Assembly: GCA_944350095.1 (NCBI GenBank)
Contig: CALVOB010000003.1
Coordinates: 1 to 39,271, forward strand
From: an uncultured Clostridia bacterium
GTDB lineage: Bacteria > Bacillota > Clostridia > Christensenellales > UBA1242
Length of the DNA stretch: 39,271 bases
Direction: 5' to 3'
Part shown: piece after piece, positions 20,857 to 27,497 of the stretch
How positions within the stretch are numbered: the stretch's first letter is position 1
How the letters are laid out: each line of letters opens with the position of its first letter
The notes under the pieces: generated by a model
Databases searched by the model: none
What the model was told of the DNA's origin: nothing
What the model saw: the letters and a program-made list of their open reading frames with translations, nothing else
Position numbers and translations under genes: made by a program

Positions 20857-21002
20857 ATGTTTTATTCGCAAGCCAATAAAACAAGTTTGCTTGCGCGCAA
20901 ATTCACCTTGATAAATTCAAGGTATCGCTGTTTGAATAAACATCAGTTTTGATTGAATATAAGCTTCGCTTGCATTCCCTCAAAACTTCCGATAATATAA
21001 AA
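20857..21002. repeat. Intergenic multi-hairpin repeat, copy B (better preserved)
   Basis: This copy lies 144 nt after copy A. It shows five consecutive hairpins: TTTTATT/AATAAAA, TTTGC/GCAAA, ACCTTGA/TCAAGGT, TGTTT/AAACA, and a larger one at about 20947-20987 in which GTTTTGA pairs with TCAAAAC around an inner GAAT..AAGC / GCTT..ATTC stem. The conserved core AAGCTTCGCTTGCATT recurs in copy A with one base changed. It looks like a structured, non-coding repeat family. Confidence 0.78.
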
Positions 21003-21007
21003 TATAA

Positions 21008-21037
21008 CAAAAAAGTCATGGCAAATTTCCATGACTT
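21008..21037 (-). terminator. Terminator of acpP
   Basis: A nine-base-pair stem, AAGTCATGG/CCATGACTT, with a seven-base loop is followed on the minus strand by TTTTTT, just after the acpP stop. It separates acpP from the repeats and from spoIIID. Confidence 0.88.
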
Positions 21038-21044
21038 AATATTT

Positions 21045-21272
21045 TTATTGTTTGCTTTCTATAACTTTAACTATTTCAGCAACAGTTTTCATATTGGTGG
21101 TTTCTTCATCAGGTATGCTAATACCGAATTCTTCTTCAAGCGTCATTAACATTTCTACTATATCCAAAGAGTCGGCACCTAAATCCTCAACAAGCCTAGA
21201 TGTATCTTCAACTTTTTCTACAGGAATGTTTAATTGTGATGCTATAAGAGATTTTACCTTTTCTTCAACCAT
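21045..21272 (-). CDS. acpP: Acyl carrier protein
   Basis: This 75-residue acidic protein is a full-length acyl carrier protein. It carries the growing acyl chain of fatty-acid synthesis on a phosphopantetheine arm attached to Ser35 in the motif GADSLD. The flanking helix II (VEMLMTLEEEFG) is the usual partner-binding face. It begins at ATG 21272 after an ideal AAGGAGG site. Its own promoter and terminator make it a one-gene unit, so its place between spoIIQ and spoIIID probably reflects insertion into the sporulation cluster rather than a spore role. No other fatty-acid synthesis genes are adjacent. Confidence 0.95.
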   Translation of the reverse strand: MVEEKVKSLIASQLNIPVEKVEDTSRLVEDLGADSLDIVEMLMTLEEEFGISIPDEETTNMKTVAEIVKVIESKQ

Positions 21273-21298
21273 TTTATCCTCCTTACAAAATCTCTGTT

Positions 21299-21327
21299 AT
21301 TATATCACAATATTTATATGAAATCAA
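21299..21327 (-). promoter_or_regulatory. Sigma-A promoter of acpP
   Basis: On the minus strand TTGATT (21322-21327), a 17-nt spacer and TATAAT (21299-21304) precede the acpP ribosome binding site. The match is five or more of six positions in each box with optimal spacing. Confidence 0.75.
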
Positions 21328-21350
21328 CAATTAATTAATGACAAAAATAA

Positions 21351-21374
21351 AAAATGCGGAATTTACCGCATTTT
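21351..21374 (-). terminator. Terminator of spoIIQ
   Basis: The stem AAAATGCGG/CCGCATTTT has a six-base loop and is followed by a T-run on the minus strand. It lies directly against the spoIIQ stop codon. Confidence 0.88.
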
Positions 21375-21965
21375 TTATTTTGGTTCAAGTTCTAAATAGT
21401 TATTAGGGTCAATTTTGTTTCCGTCTTCAATAAGTTCAAAATGCAAGTGTGCACCAGTAGCAGTTTCATTTCCAGCAGAATCTGAAGCTGTTCCAATTTG
21501 GTCCCCCTTTTTAACCTTATCACCTGCTTTAACTTTAAGGTCGCTATTTAAGGAACTGTAAACACTTTGAAGCTCATCTGAATGTTTAATAATTACTTTT
21601 GTACCTTCTAATGGATCTTCTGTAACAGACAACACTTCTCCGTCAGCAATAGCAAACACAAGTGAATTTTCAGAAGTTAAATCCATACCCTCATGAGCTT
21701 CCCACCAACCATAGGTTGAATTCCACATAATATCCGTACCAGAATAATCTTTTACAATGCTAGGATTTTCCATAGGCAATGTAAAACTTAAAACTTCGGG
21801 GTTGTTTACACTAATAACGGGATTTTTTGCGGGATTTGAATTTGTGTTTAGCGTATTTTCTTCTGTTCCAGCCACTATTCCTACGGTTATAGCAAGTGCT
21901 AAAACAAGAACTCCAACCATACAATAGTAACCATACTTTTTCATGAAAAGTTTAAATTTGTTCAT
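21375..21965 (-). CDS. spoIIQ: SpoIIQ-type M23 peptidase-like engulfment protein
   Basis: The protein has 196 residues: a short cytoplasmic start, one membrane helix at about 14-32, a linker, and a LytM/M23 domain at about 60-190. The metal-binding residues of M23 endopeptidases are present: His91 and Asp95 in HEGMD, and HLH at 173-175. Clostridial SpoIIQ keeps these ligands, unlike Bacillus SpoIIQ. SpoIIQ is made in the forespore and pairs with SpoIIIAH across the intermembrane space during engulfment. The assignment rests on the domain layout, the SpoIIQ-like WNSTYGWWEAHEG stretch and the spoIIID neighbour. The start at ATG 21965 follows GGGAGG. A general M23 cell-wall hydrolase is the alternative. 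Confidence 0.85.
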   Translation of the reverse strand: MNKFKLFMKKYGYYCMVGVLVLALAITVGIVAGTEENTLNTNSNPAKNPVISVNNPEVLSFTLPMENPSIVKDYSGTDIMWNSTYGWWEAHEGMDLTSENSLVFAIADGEVLSVTEDPLEGTKVIIKHSDELQSVYSSLNSDLKVKAGDKVKKGDQIGTASDSAGNETATGAHLHFELIEDGNKIDPNNYLELEPK

Positions 21966-21981
21966 AATTTCCTCCCGAGAA

Positions 21982-22011
21982 AATTATTGACACAAAAATT
22001 AAACTTTAAAC
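21982..22011 (-). promoter_or_regulatory. Candidate sigma-F-type promoter of spoIIQ
   Basis: On the minus strand GTTTA (22007-22011), a 15-nt spacer and GTCAATAATT (21982-21991) resemble the forespore sigma-F pattern GYWTA plus a G-rich AnAAT-type -10 box. spoIIQ is a known sigma-F gene. The match is partial and the region is AT-rich, so this is tentative. Confidence 0.35.
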
Positions 22012-22017
22012 ATTTTT

Positions 22018-22473
22018 TTAATAAGAACCTAAAATTATTGGAAATCCTATAATCAATTTTGAATTGTTTTTGTTATACAACACTTGAATATTAACTTTTT
22101 TATTATCAACATAAATAAATTTATCTTGTCCATTTATATATCCATAGAATGTATAAATATTTTGTTCTTCTTGGCAATTTTGAACTTTAATTTTCGATTT
22201 TATTTCTTCATATTTTGTAGAATTGTCATCTATTATTAAAGTAACACCATATACTCCATCAACTAAATTCAAAACTTTATCAATTTCTTCACTATTAGTT
22301 TTTACTATGTAACCATCACCATTTTTTATTACATCAGCTTGTATGTTATCAGATATTTCAGTGGCAAATAATTCTATATCAAAATTACTAAAATTAAATA
22401 GTTTTATTTCACTACCAAGAGAACAAATGGCAACTATTATCAACAAAAATATAAAGACTAAAAGTTTTTTCAC
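22018..22473 (-). CDS. Small membrane-anchored or secreted protein, possibly YwmB-like
   Basis: This 151-residue protein starts with a hydrophobic segment (MKKLLVFIFLLIIVAICSLG) that is a signal peptide or anchor. The remainder is a soluble alpha/beta domain. The C-terminal stretch with NIQVLYNKNNSKLIIGFPII resembles the end of YwmB-type proteins, which usually finish with a similar strand and a GTP(I/L)I-like motif. YwmB genes sit near spoIID and spoIIQ in Bacillus, which fits this location. YwmB is about 100 residues longer, so this is weak. The GTG start at 22473 has no ribosome binding site, but a TAAAAT box lies six bases before it, which suggests a leaderless transcript. It may be expressed together with spoIIQ downstream. 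Confidence 0.8.
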   Translation of the reverse strand: MKKLLVFIFLLIIVAICSLGSEIKLFNFSNFDIELFATEISDNIQADVIKNGDGYIVKTNSEEIDKVLNLVDGVYGVTLIIDDNSTKYEEIKSKIKVQNCQEEQNIYTFYGYINGQDKFIYVDNKKVNIQVLYNKNNSKLIIGFPIILGSY

Positions 22474-22509
22474 AAAAATATTTTAGACAATTATTTATTT
22501 GTTTAAACA

Positions 22510-23652
22510 TTAATCTAAAATTCCAACACAAGACAACATATTTACAAGTAAATTTTTATTATCAAACACAGGTATAACACTAATAGCATTAAAACATACA
22601 TCAATATCGGGAATTTCAGGTGAAATATTTATTAATTTTTTAATGCAAGATTTAATTTTGTCCTTATAAATTTCAGCTAGGAAATAACATTTGTGTTTAA
22701 TAACATTAATTTTTAAAAATAATTCTTTATTTTCAATAATTTTGTCAAAAAAAGTTAAATTTTTAATTTTCCCCATTAAAATATTAAAATTATTTAATTT
22801 TTTCTGCAATTTTTGTATGTCTGGAAATACTTTTGGTTCTATCTTTTTTAGTGAAAACATTTCTTTAAAACAGCAAATAAGCAAATCGGAAGCTATTAAA
22901 TAATTTAAATTTAAAGCTTTATTCTGCTCAGATATTTTTTTATATTTTCTAATAATTATATTTTCATTAGCAAAATTATCTGATAATGATAATAAATGCG
23001 CAAGAGAAATAATAGCACTTAAATCTAAATTTAGTTTAGCTATTTCTACCATAAAATCCATTACTTCCAGTCTACTTTCTCTTTCACCAGAAGCGAGTTT
23101 AGAAACACCCTTTTCTAAATTTAATAATAGATATTTTAAATCCTTTAAATCATAAGAAGTATTAAATAATAGGTTATATATTTCTTTTTCATAAAGCACT
23201 TCATTAATGCTTAAACCAAATAAAAAACCTCTTTTTGCCAAATATAAAGGCACAGTTTGTATTATTTTTTCATCTACAATAGCAAATTTTGCTTGTTGAT
23301 TTTTAATAATTTCAAGAGTATTAAAATCTAGTTTATAACACTCATCATTAAAAAAAATTGGGCTTGTTGGTGCTGTTGGAATTACAATTAAATCTAATTT
23401 TTTTTCATTACAATATAGTTTTGCTTTATTACAAATATTTCCTCCTCCAACAGCAACAACTAGGTCATAATCCCCTCTTTCATCATTTACTTTAAAAGGA
23501 CTTTCAGCTAAATTTAGTTCATTTGCAATTAAAGAAAGATATTTATCTTTAACTCCATTTGATATCAGAAGTAAAACCTTTTTACAAAAATAATATTTTT
23601 TTAATATCTCAGATAATTTTGATATGGCGTCCTGTTTATAAAAAATTTCCAT
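22510..23652 (-). CDS. Degenerate dehydroquinate synthase / glycerol-1-phosphate dehydrogenase-fold protein
   Basis: This 380-residue protein has the N-terminal nucleotide-binding half of the iron-alcohol dehydrogenase, dehydroquinate synthase and glycerol-1-phosphate dehydrogenase superfamily. VVAVGGGNICNKAK at about 65-78 matches the GGG motif, and VIPTAPTS at 90-97 matches the conserved PT(A)PS loop of the AraM/EgsA group. The C-terminal half is helical, Lys/Ile-rich and diverged. The usual metal ligands (an Asp after the PTAPS region and two later His) are not in recognisable motifs: the expected Gly-Asp site reads FGLSINEVL. It may be non-catalytic or use another substrate. The ATG at 23652 follows GAGGTGAG. 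It lies upstream of the ywmB-like gene on the same strand, only 36 nt away. Confidence 0.85.
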   Translation of the reverse strand: MEIFYKQDAISKLSEILKKYYFCKKVLLLISNGVKDKYLSLIANELNLAESPFKVNDERGDYDLVVAVGGGNICNKAKLYCNEKKLDLIVIPTAPTSPIFFNDECYKLDFNTLEIIKNQQAKFAIVDEKIIQTVPLYLAKRGFLFGLSINEVLYEKEIYNLLFNTSYDLKDLKYLLLNLEKGVSKLASGERESRLEVMDFMVEIAKLNLDLSAIISLAHLLSLSDNFANENIIIRKYKKISEQNKALNLNYLIASDLLICCFKEMFSLKKIEPKVFPDIQKLQKKLNNFNILMGKIKNLTFFDKIIENKELFLKINVIKHKCYFLAEIYKDKIKSCIKKLINISPEIPDIDVCFNAISVIPVFDNKNLLVNMLSCVGILD

Positions 23653-23785
23653 TTCTCACCTCAAAAATATTCTATCAAAAATATTATTGTATGTTTGTAA
23701 AAAAGTTGTAAAATAATATCTTTTATTATCAAAATTAATCGAATTCATTATGTATATTTTTTATTTAATAATTAATAATAAAATT

Positions 23786-24865
23786 ATGAAAAAATTTGTA
23801 ATTTTAAATGTTTTTATACTAATTTTTATGTTTTTTTATACAAATAACTACTCTTTTGCTTTTGCAGATGATAAATATTATTATACCTACGAAGTTGAAC
23901 ACTTATTTACGCACTGCCTTTTAGCTTACCCTGATATAGCTCTTGCAAAAGATAACGAAATGCAACTTCACTATAATCAAGATTGTATAACTCATTTAGA
24001 ATTTAAAAATATTTTAAAGCAATTATATAAAAATAACTATGCTCTTGTTGATATAAATAAATGTTTTAAAGTTGAAAATGGAAAAGCTGTTAAAAACAAA
24101 ATTAGAGTTCCAATTGGGAAAAAACCAATTATATTTTCTTTTGACGATGTAAACTATGACCATAAAAAACTACATCTTGGCATGATAGATAAATTAATAT
24201 TAGATGAAAACGGTGAAATAGCAGAACTTACAAATATTAATGGGAAAGAAAAAATTACTTACGATAGAGAATTTGTTTGCATAATGGAAGATTTTATACA
24301 AAAAAATCCTGATTTTTCTATAGATGGCGCAAGAGGAACTTTAAATTTAACAGGTTATGATGGAATTTTAGGATATAGGACTCAAAAAAACAATAAAGTT
24401 AACAGAGATACTGAAATAGAAAATGCCAAGAAAGTAGTTAAAAAACTTAAAAGTCTTGGCTGGACATTTGCTTCACATTCTTATGGACACTACCACATGA
24501 AAAAAATTTCGTTAGATAATTTTAAAATTGAACTTCAAAGTTGGAAAGACGAAGTTGGTGAATTAGTAGGAAATACAGAAGTTTATGTATACCCTTACGG
24601 AGAATGGGAAATATTGGATAACACTGGTAATATATCTAAAAAACACAAACTTTTAGAGGAATTTGGTTTTAAACTATTTTGCGGAGTTGGAATGCAACAA
24701 TTTTATAGCTATTTACCATTTGATAAAAGTATAAAAGAAAAAACACTTTTTATGGATAGAAAAGTTATAGATGGATTTACATTAAAAAATCGAACAACAG
24801 CATTAAAACCATTGTTCGATACAAATGTTGTATATGATTATACAAATAGAAGTTTAGTAAATTAA
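23786..24865 (+). CDS. Secreted NodB-type polysaccharide deacetylase
   Basis: The start chosen is ATG 23786, because the signal peptide begins there with MKKF and ends near AFA/DD. An upstream in-frame ATG at 23750 would add 12 hydrophobic residues. Neither has a ribosome binding site. The 359-residue product has the NodB motifs of carbohydrate esterase family 4: SFDD (residues 118-121, normally TFDDG, here followed by Val), HSYGH at 231-235 for metal binding, and YPYGEW as motif 3. These enzymes remove N-acetyl groups from peptidoglycan or surface glycans with a bound metal ion. The loop between motifs 1 and 2 is unusually long (about 110 residues) for the family. Substrate unknown. It ends in a stop codon that overlaps the stop of the convergent gene. 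Confidence 0.88.
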   Translation: MKKFVILNVFILIFMFFYTNNYSFAFADDKYYYTYEVEHLFTHCLLAYPDIALAKDNEMQLHYNQDCITHLEFKNILKQLYKNNYALVDINKCFKVENGKAVKNKIRVPIGKKPIIFSFDDVNYDHKKLHLGMIDKLILDENGEIAELTNINGKEKITYDREFVCIMEDFIQKNPDFSIDGARGTLNLTGYDGILGYRTQKNNKVNRDTEIENAKKVVKKLKSLGWTFASHSYGHYHMKKISLDNFKIELQSWKDEVGELVGNTEVYVYPYGEWEILDNTGNISKKHKLLEEFGFKLFCGVGMQQFYSYLPFDKSIKEKTLFMDRKVIDGFTLKNRTTALKPLFDTNVVYDYTNRSLVN

Positions 24866-25260
24866 AATATATTAGTAGGCGGATTATTTAACAGAATAAG
24901 TAAAACAATCAATAATATTAAAAACACTCCTGCAACACCAAGAGTAATGAAAAATAGAATTTTCCAAGGCTTTTCCCCTATATCTGGCTTTGCAACCTTT
25001 TCTTTCTTTTCTTTTTTATTTTTCTTAACTTCTTTTATATCAGAAATTTCGTTTTCTTTTTCTAGGCTTATGCTATTTTTAGTTAAATCGCTTTCGTCTT
25101 TTTTAATAGCATCTGTTTTTGTTTCTTCATTGAAAGAAGTATTTTGTTTTTCCTCTTTATTAGAAATACTTTCTTTTGCTATATTCTTTTCTACTTTATT
25201 ATCTTCTTTTTTGTTATCTTTTTTTATTTCTAAATTATTTTCTTCAACTTTTTTTCTCAT
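24862..25260 (-). CDS. Charged low-complexity protein with C-terminal membrane anchor
   Basis: This 132-residue protein has a Lys/Glu/Asp/Asn-rich, probably disordered first 95 residues followed by one strong membrane helix at about 100-124 (ILFFITLGVAGVFLILLIVL) and a very short tail. That layout is typical of a tail-anchored protein with its soluble part inside the cell. No conserved domain is recognised. The ATG at 25260 has AAAGGA upstream. It follows the 25316-25921 gene by 55 nt on the same strand and is probably co-transcribed with it. Composition alone could not prove expression, but the clean start, membrane helix and spacing support a real gene. Confidence 0.7.
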   Translation of the reverse strand: MRKKVEENNLEIKKDNKKEDNKVEKNIAKESISNKEEKQNTSFNEETKTDAIKKDESDLTKNSISLEKENEISDIKEVKKNKKEKKEKVAKPDIGEKPWKILFFITLGVAGVFLILLIVLLILLNNPPTNIF

Positions 25261-25315
25261 ATAATTTAATCCTTTGTTTAATTTTAATATATTTTTTTAT
25301 TTTTGTCTACTGAAT

Positions 25316-25921
25316 TTAAACATTAGTTAACCAATTATCTGGAAGGTTTGCCCATACTTCACCAACATCATAAGTTCCAGAATTGTATAAAAGCGTTTCA
25401 AAAATTACTATAATCTCATAATATTTTTCTGCGTTAAAAAATTCTTCACTAGTAGGAAGAGTAATACTTTGACTAAAATTTGTAGTTACACCAGAAGTTA
25501 ATATATCATTATAATAGTAATAATTGTCTTTTTTTATCCAAACTTCATCAGCAACTGTAACTTCCACCTCAGATACATTCCCACCTTCGTCACAAGTAAA
25601 AGCACGAGCTCGAACTACTGTATTTTCGCTATTTAACGGCAAAGATATTTTTATAATTTCTTTAATTTTTGCACCAGGAATATTTGAACCATCATAAGTT
25701 ATAGATGTTGCAAAAGCCCCCTGAGGCTCTAAATTTACAGTTATTTGTGAGCCTAAAGGAATGTTCCCCGGAATTGTTACTCTTTGGACCAATGTATCTG
25801 TCAATAATAAAATTGAACATATTATTAACAAAGCACTAAGTATTACTATTACAAAAATAAACCATTTTGTTTTTGCATTCAATTTGCAATTATTTTTTGG
25901 AAAAGCTTTTATTTCGTCCAT
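25316..25921 (-). CDS. Putative exported CalY/TasA-like protein
   Basis: This 201-residue protein has a basic cytoplasmic start, one membrane helix at about 20-42 (FIFVIVILSALLIICSILLL), and an extracellular beta-type domain. The stretch WIKKDNYYYYNDILTSG, followed by SQSITLP and a late IIVIFETL, resembles the conserved region of camelysin/TasA-type proteins that are exported with a SipW signal peptidase. Two SipW-type peptidases are encoded at 33749-36155, which makes the link attractive but unproven. TasA-type proteins form biofilm fibres in Bacillus. The N-terminal helix here is longer than a usual cleaved signal, so it could stay membrane-bound. No ribosome binding site is clear before the ATG at 25921. 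Confidence 0.72.
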   Translation of the reverse strand: MDEIKAFPKNNCKLNAKTKWFIFVIVILSALLIICSILLLTDTLVQRVTIPGNIPLGSQITVNLEPQGAFATSITYDGSNIPGAKIKEIIKISLPLNSENTVVRARAFTCDEGGNVSEVEVTVADEVWIKKDNYYYYNDILTSGVTTNFSQSITLPTSEEFFNAEKYYEIIVIFETLLYNSGTYDVGEVWANLPDNWLTNV

Positions 25922-26084
25922 ATCAAAATTATTAGCAATTTTTATCTATTTAAACATATTTTATATCATTCTAGTTTTGAAAGCTTAAAATCATAGTTTT
26001 CAAATAAAATACAATATTTTTTGCTAAAGAATATTTTATAAAACAAAATTTTGTATTTCAAAATATATTTTTTTACATATAAAA

Positions 26085-26110
26085 AACCTTAAAAGTTATC
26101 TTTTAAGGTT
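26085..26110 (-). terminator. Terminator of the UPF0104-type gene
   Basis: A perfect 11-bp stem, AACCTTAAAAG/CTTTTAAGGTT, with a four-base loop overlaps the stop codon and is followed by TTTTTT on the minus strand. Confidence 0.9.
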
Positions 26111-27413
26111 ATAACATTTTATTTTTGCTTCTTTGATAATTTTTAAGCTTTTGTTCTTTAAATTCAGCACTTTCTGCTTCCAATTCCCATTTTCTTTTAA
26201 GCCAACTATATTTTTTATTACCTATAAAATAGTCGTACATTATAACTACAATGCCTTGTATAATAAAAATATAATAACTCATAAAACGCCATATAATTAA
26301 TGCCCAGAAAAGTGTTCCTTCCGTAAATAATGAGGCAAACAGTGCAGTAAAGGAAAGTTCACTTACACCAGATCCACCAGGAATAGGAATAAAGCTTGCC
26401 GCCATTTCTATCATGACACCCATAATAAATACCTGTAAAAATAAGTCTGGACGCCAACCTAAGAAGAAACAAACTATTCCAAACGGAATTGCATAAGTTA
26501 AGATATATTGAAGAATTGATATAAATAACAATAAAACAAACTTACCCTTTGCCTTTGCATATTCCTGCATTGTTGTTTGATAATCAGATACAACTTTTAG
26601 TACTTTATTATATTGCTTATCATAATTCTTTACTATCTTTATCTTTTTTAGAAATTTAAGCACCCAGCCTACAAGTTTTTTGCCCACGCTTTTACTAACT
26701 GAAAGGAATATTGTAACTAAACAAATTCCTAAATTTAAACCATACCCAATGTAGAAAGCAACGGAAATTACATTCACTCCGCCTACAACATCTGTGGTAG
26801 TGGCTACGATTAAAACAATAGTACACATTAAAATTGTAGCTATTTGAGCCAAAACATATCTGCCCATCGGTACAGATATAGCAGATGCCGCGCTTAAGCC
26901 CCTATTTTTCAAATATAATATTTGGAATGGTTCTCCTCCTGTGGCGAGAGGTGTAATAACATCGTAATATCTGCCAATGGCAGACACCTTATAACTTAAA
27001 AACGGGCGCCACTTGCCAGAAGTATGCTTAACTAAAATGCTTGTTCTAGCCGTTTCAGTTAGCATTGTAAGCCCAAATATTACAAGTGTTAAAAGTAAAA
27101 ACCAAAAGTTAAAACCACTATTAAGCAATGTGGAAATAGGCATAACTTCTTGCGTTAAAAGTTGATAAACTAAAATGCCAACAACAACAGCTATATTTAT
27201 TAAAAAGAAAATTAAATTAGATATTTTTTTCTTTTTACTCTTTTGTTTTGCAACTGCTTGTTCCGCTTCGTCTAATTGAATTTCTTGTTTTTCTGTTATC
27301 TCTTTAACTTCTTCTTCGGATAAAGAAGTATCATTTTCTTGTTGAGAAAAAGACTCCTGCTTTATGTGCGGAGTTCTAACCTTGATATTCTTTTTTCCGT
27401 CTCTTTTTCTCAC
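26109..27413 (-). CDS. UPF0104 / flippase-like integral membrane protein
   Basis: This 434-residue protein has a charged, Glu/Gln/Lys-rich cytoplasmic start of about 62 residues and then seven or eight membrane helices. The pattern matches the UPF0104 family (related to the flippase part of MprF and to YbhN). The hallmark TPLATGGEPFQ is at about 154-164, and a late FIPIPGGSGVSE is the second conserved loop. Members of this family move or help modify membrane lipids; the substrate here is unknown. The start is GTG at 27413. No ribosome binding site is present, but a consensus-like promoter ends eight bases before it, so the mRNA is probably leaderless. It has its own terminator and is likely a single-gene unit. 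Confidence 0.88.
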   Translation of the reverse strand: MRKRDGKKNIKVRTPHIKQESFSQQENDTSLSEEEVKEITEKQEIQLDEAEQAVAKQKSKKKKISNLIFFLINIAVVVGILVYQLLTQEVMPISTLLNSGFNFWFLLLTLVIFGLTMLTETARTSILVKHTSGKWRPFLSYKVSAIGRYYDVITPLATGGEPFQILYLKNRGLSAASAISVPMGRYVLAQIATILMCTIVLIVATTTDVVGGVNVISVAFYIGYGLNLGICLVTIFLSVSKSVGKKLVGWVLKFLKKIKIVKNYDKQYNKVLKVVSDYQTTMQEYAKAKGKFVLLLFISILQYILTYAIPFGIVCFFLGWRPDLFLQVFIMGVMIEMAASFIPIPGGSGVSELSFTALFASLFTEGTLFWALIIWRFMSYYIFIIQGIVVIMYDYFIGNKKYSWLKRKWELEAESAEFKEQKLKNYQRSKNKML

Positions 27414-27421
27414 TAGTCACT

Positions 27422-27450
27422 ATAATAACAAATATATTAATTCTTGTCAA
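27422..27450 (-). promoter_or_regulatory. Sigma-A promoter for a (near-)leaderless transcript of the UPF0104 gene
   Basis: TTGACA (27445-27450), a 17-nt spacer and TATTAT (27422-27427) on the minus strand lie only eight bases before the GTG start at 27413. The transcript would start one or two bases before the start codon. Confidence 0.7.
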
Positions 27451-27475
27451 AGTTTTTCTTTAAAGAATAAAAAAA

Positions 27476-27497
27476 GATAAGCTAAATTTAGCTTATC
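27476..27497 (-). terminator. Terminator of the PrsA-like lipoprotein gene
   Basis: GATAAGC and GCTTATC pair around TAAATTTA, and the next bases on the minus strand are a T-run. The stem overlaps the stop codon of the foldase gene. Confidence 0.85.

Noticed and set aside
20713..21002. CRISPR array
   Set aside because: There are only two copies, about 140 nt long and diverged, with no spacers and no cas genes.
24947..25264. Plus-strand open frame of 105 codons rich in Phe and Ser
   Set aside because: It is the shadow of the Lys/Glu-rich tail-anchored protein on the other strand.
26007..26058. AT-rich inverted repeat (AAATACAA / TTGTATTT) with inner hairpins
   Set aside because: It could be a decayed cloverleaf, but the stems are short and almost pure A/T, so chance pairing is likely.
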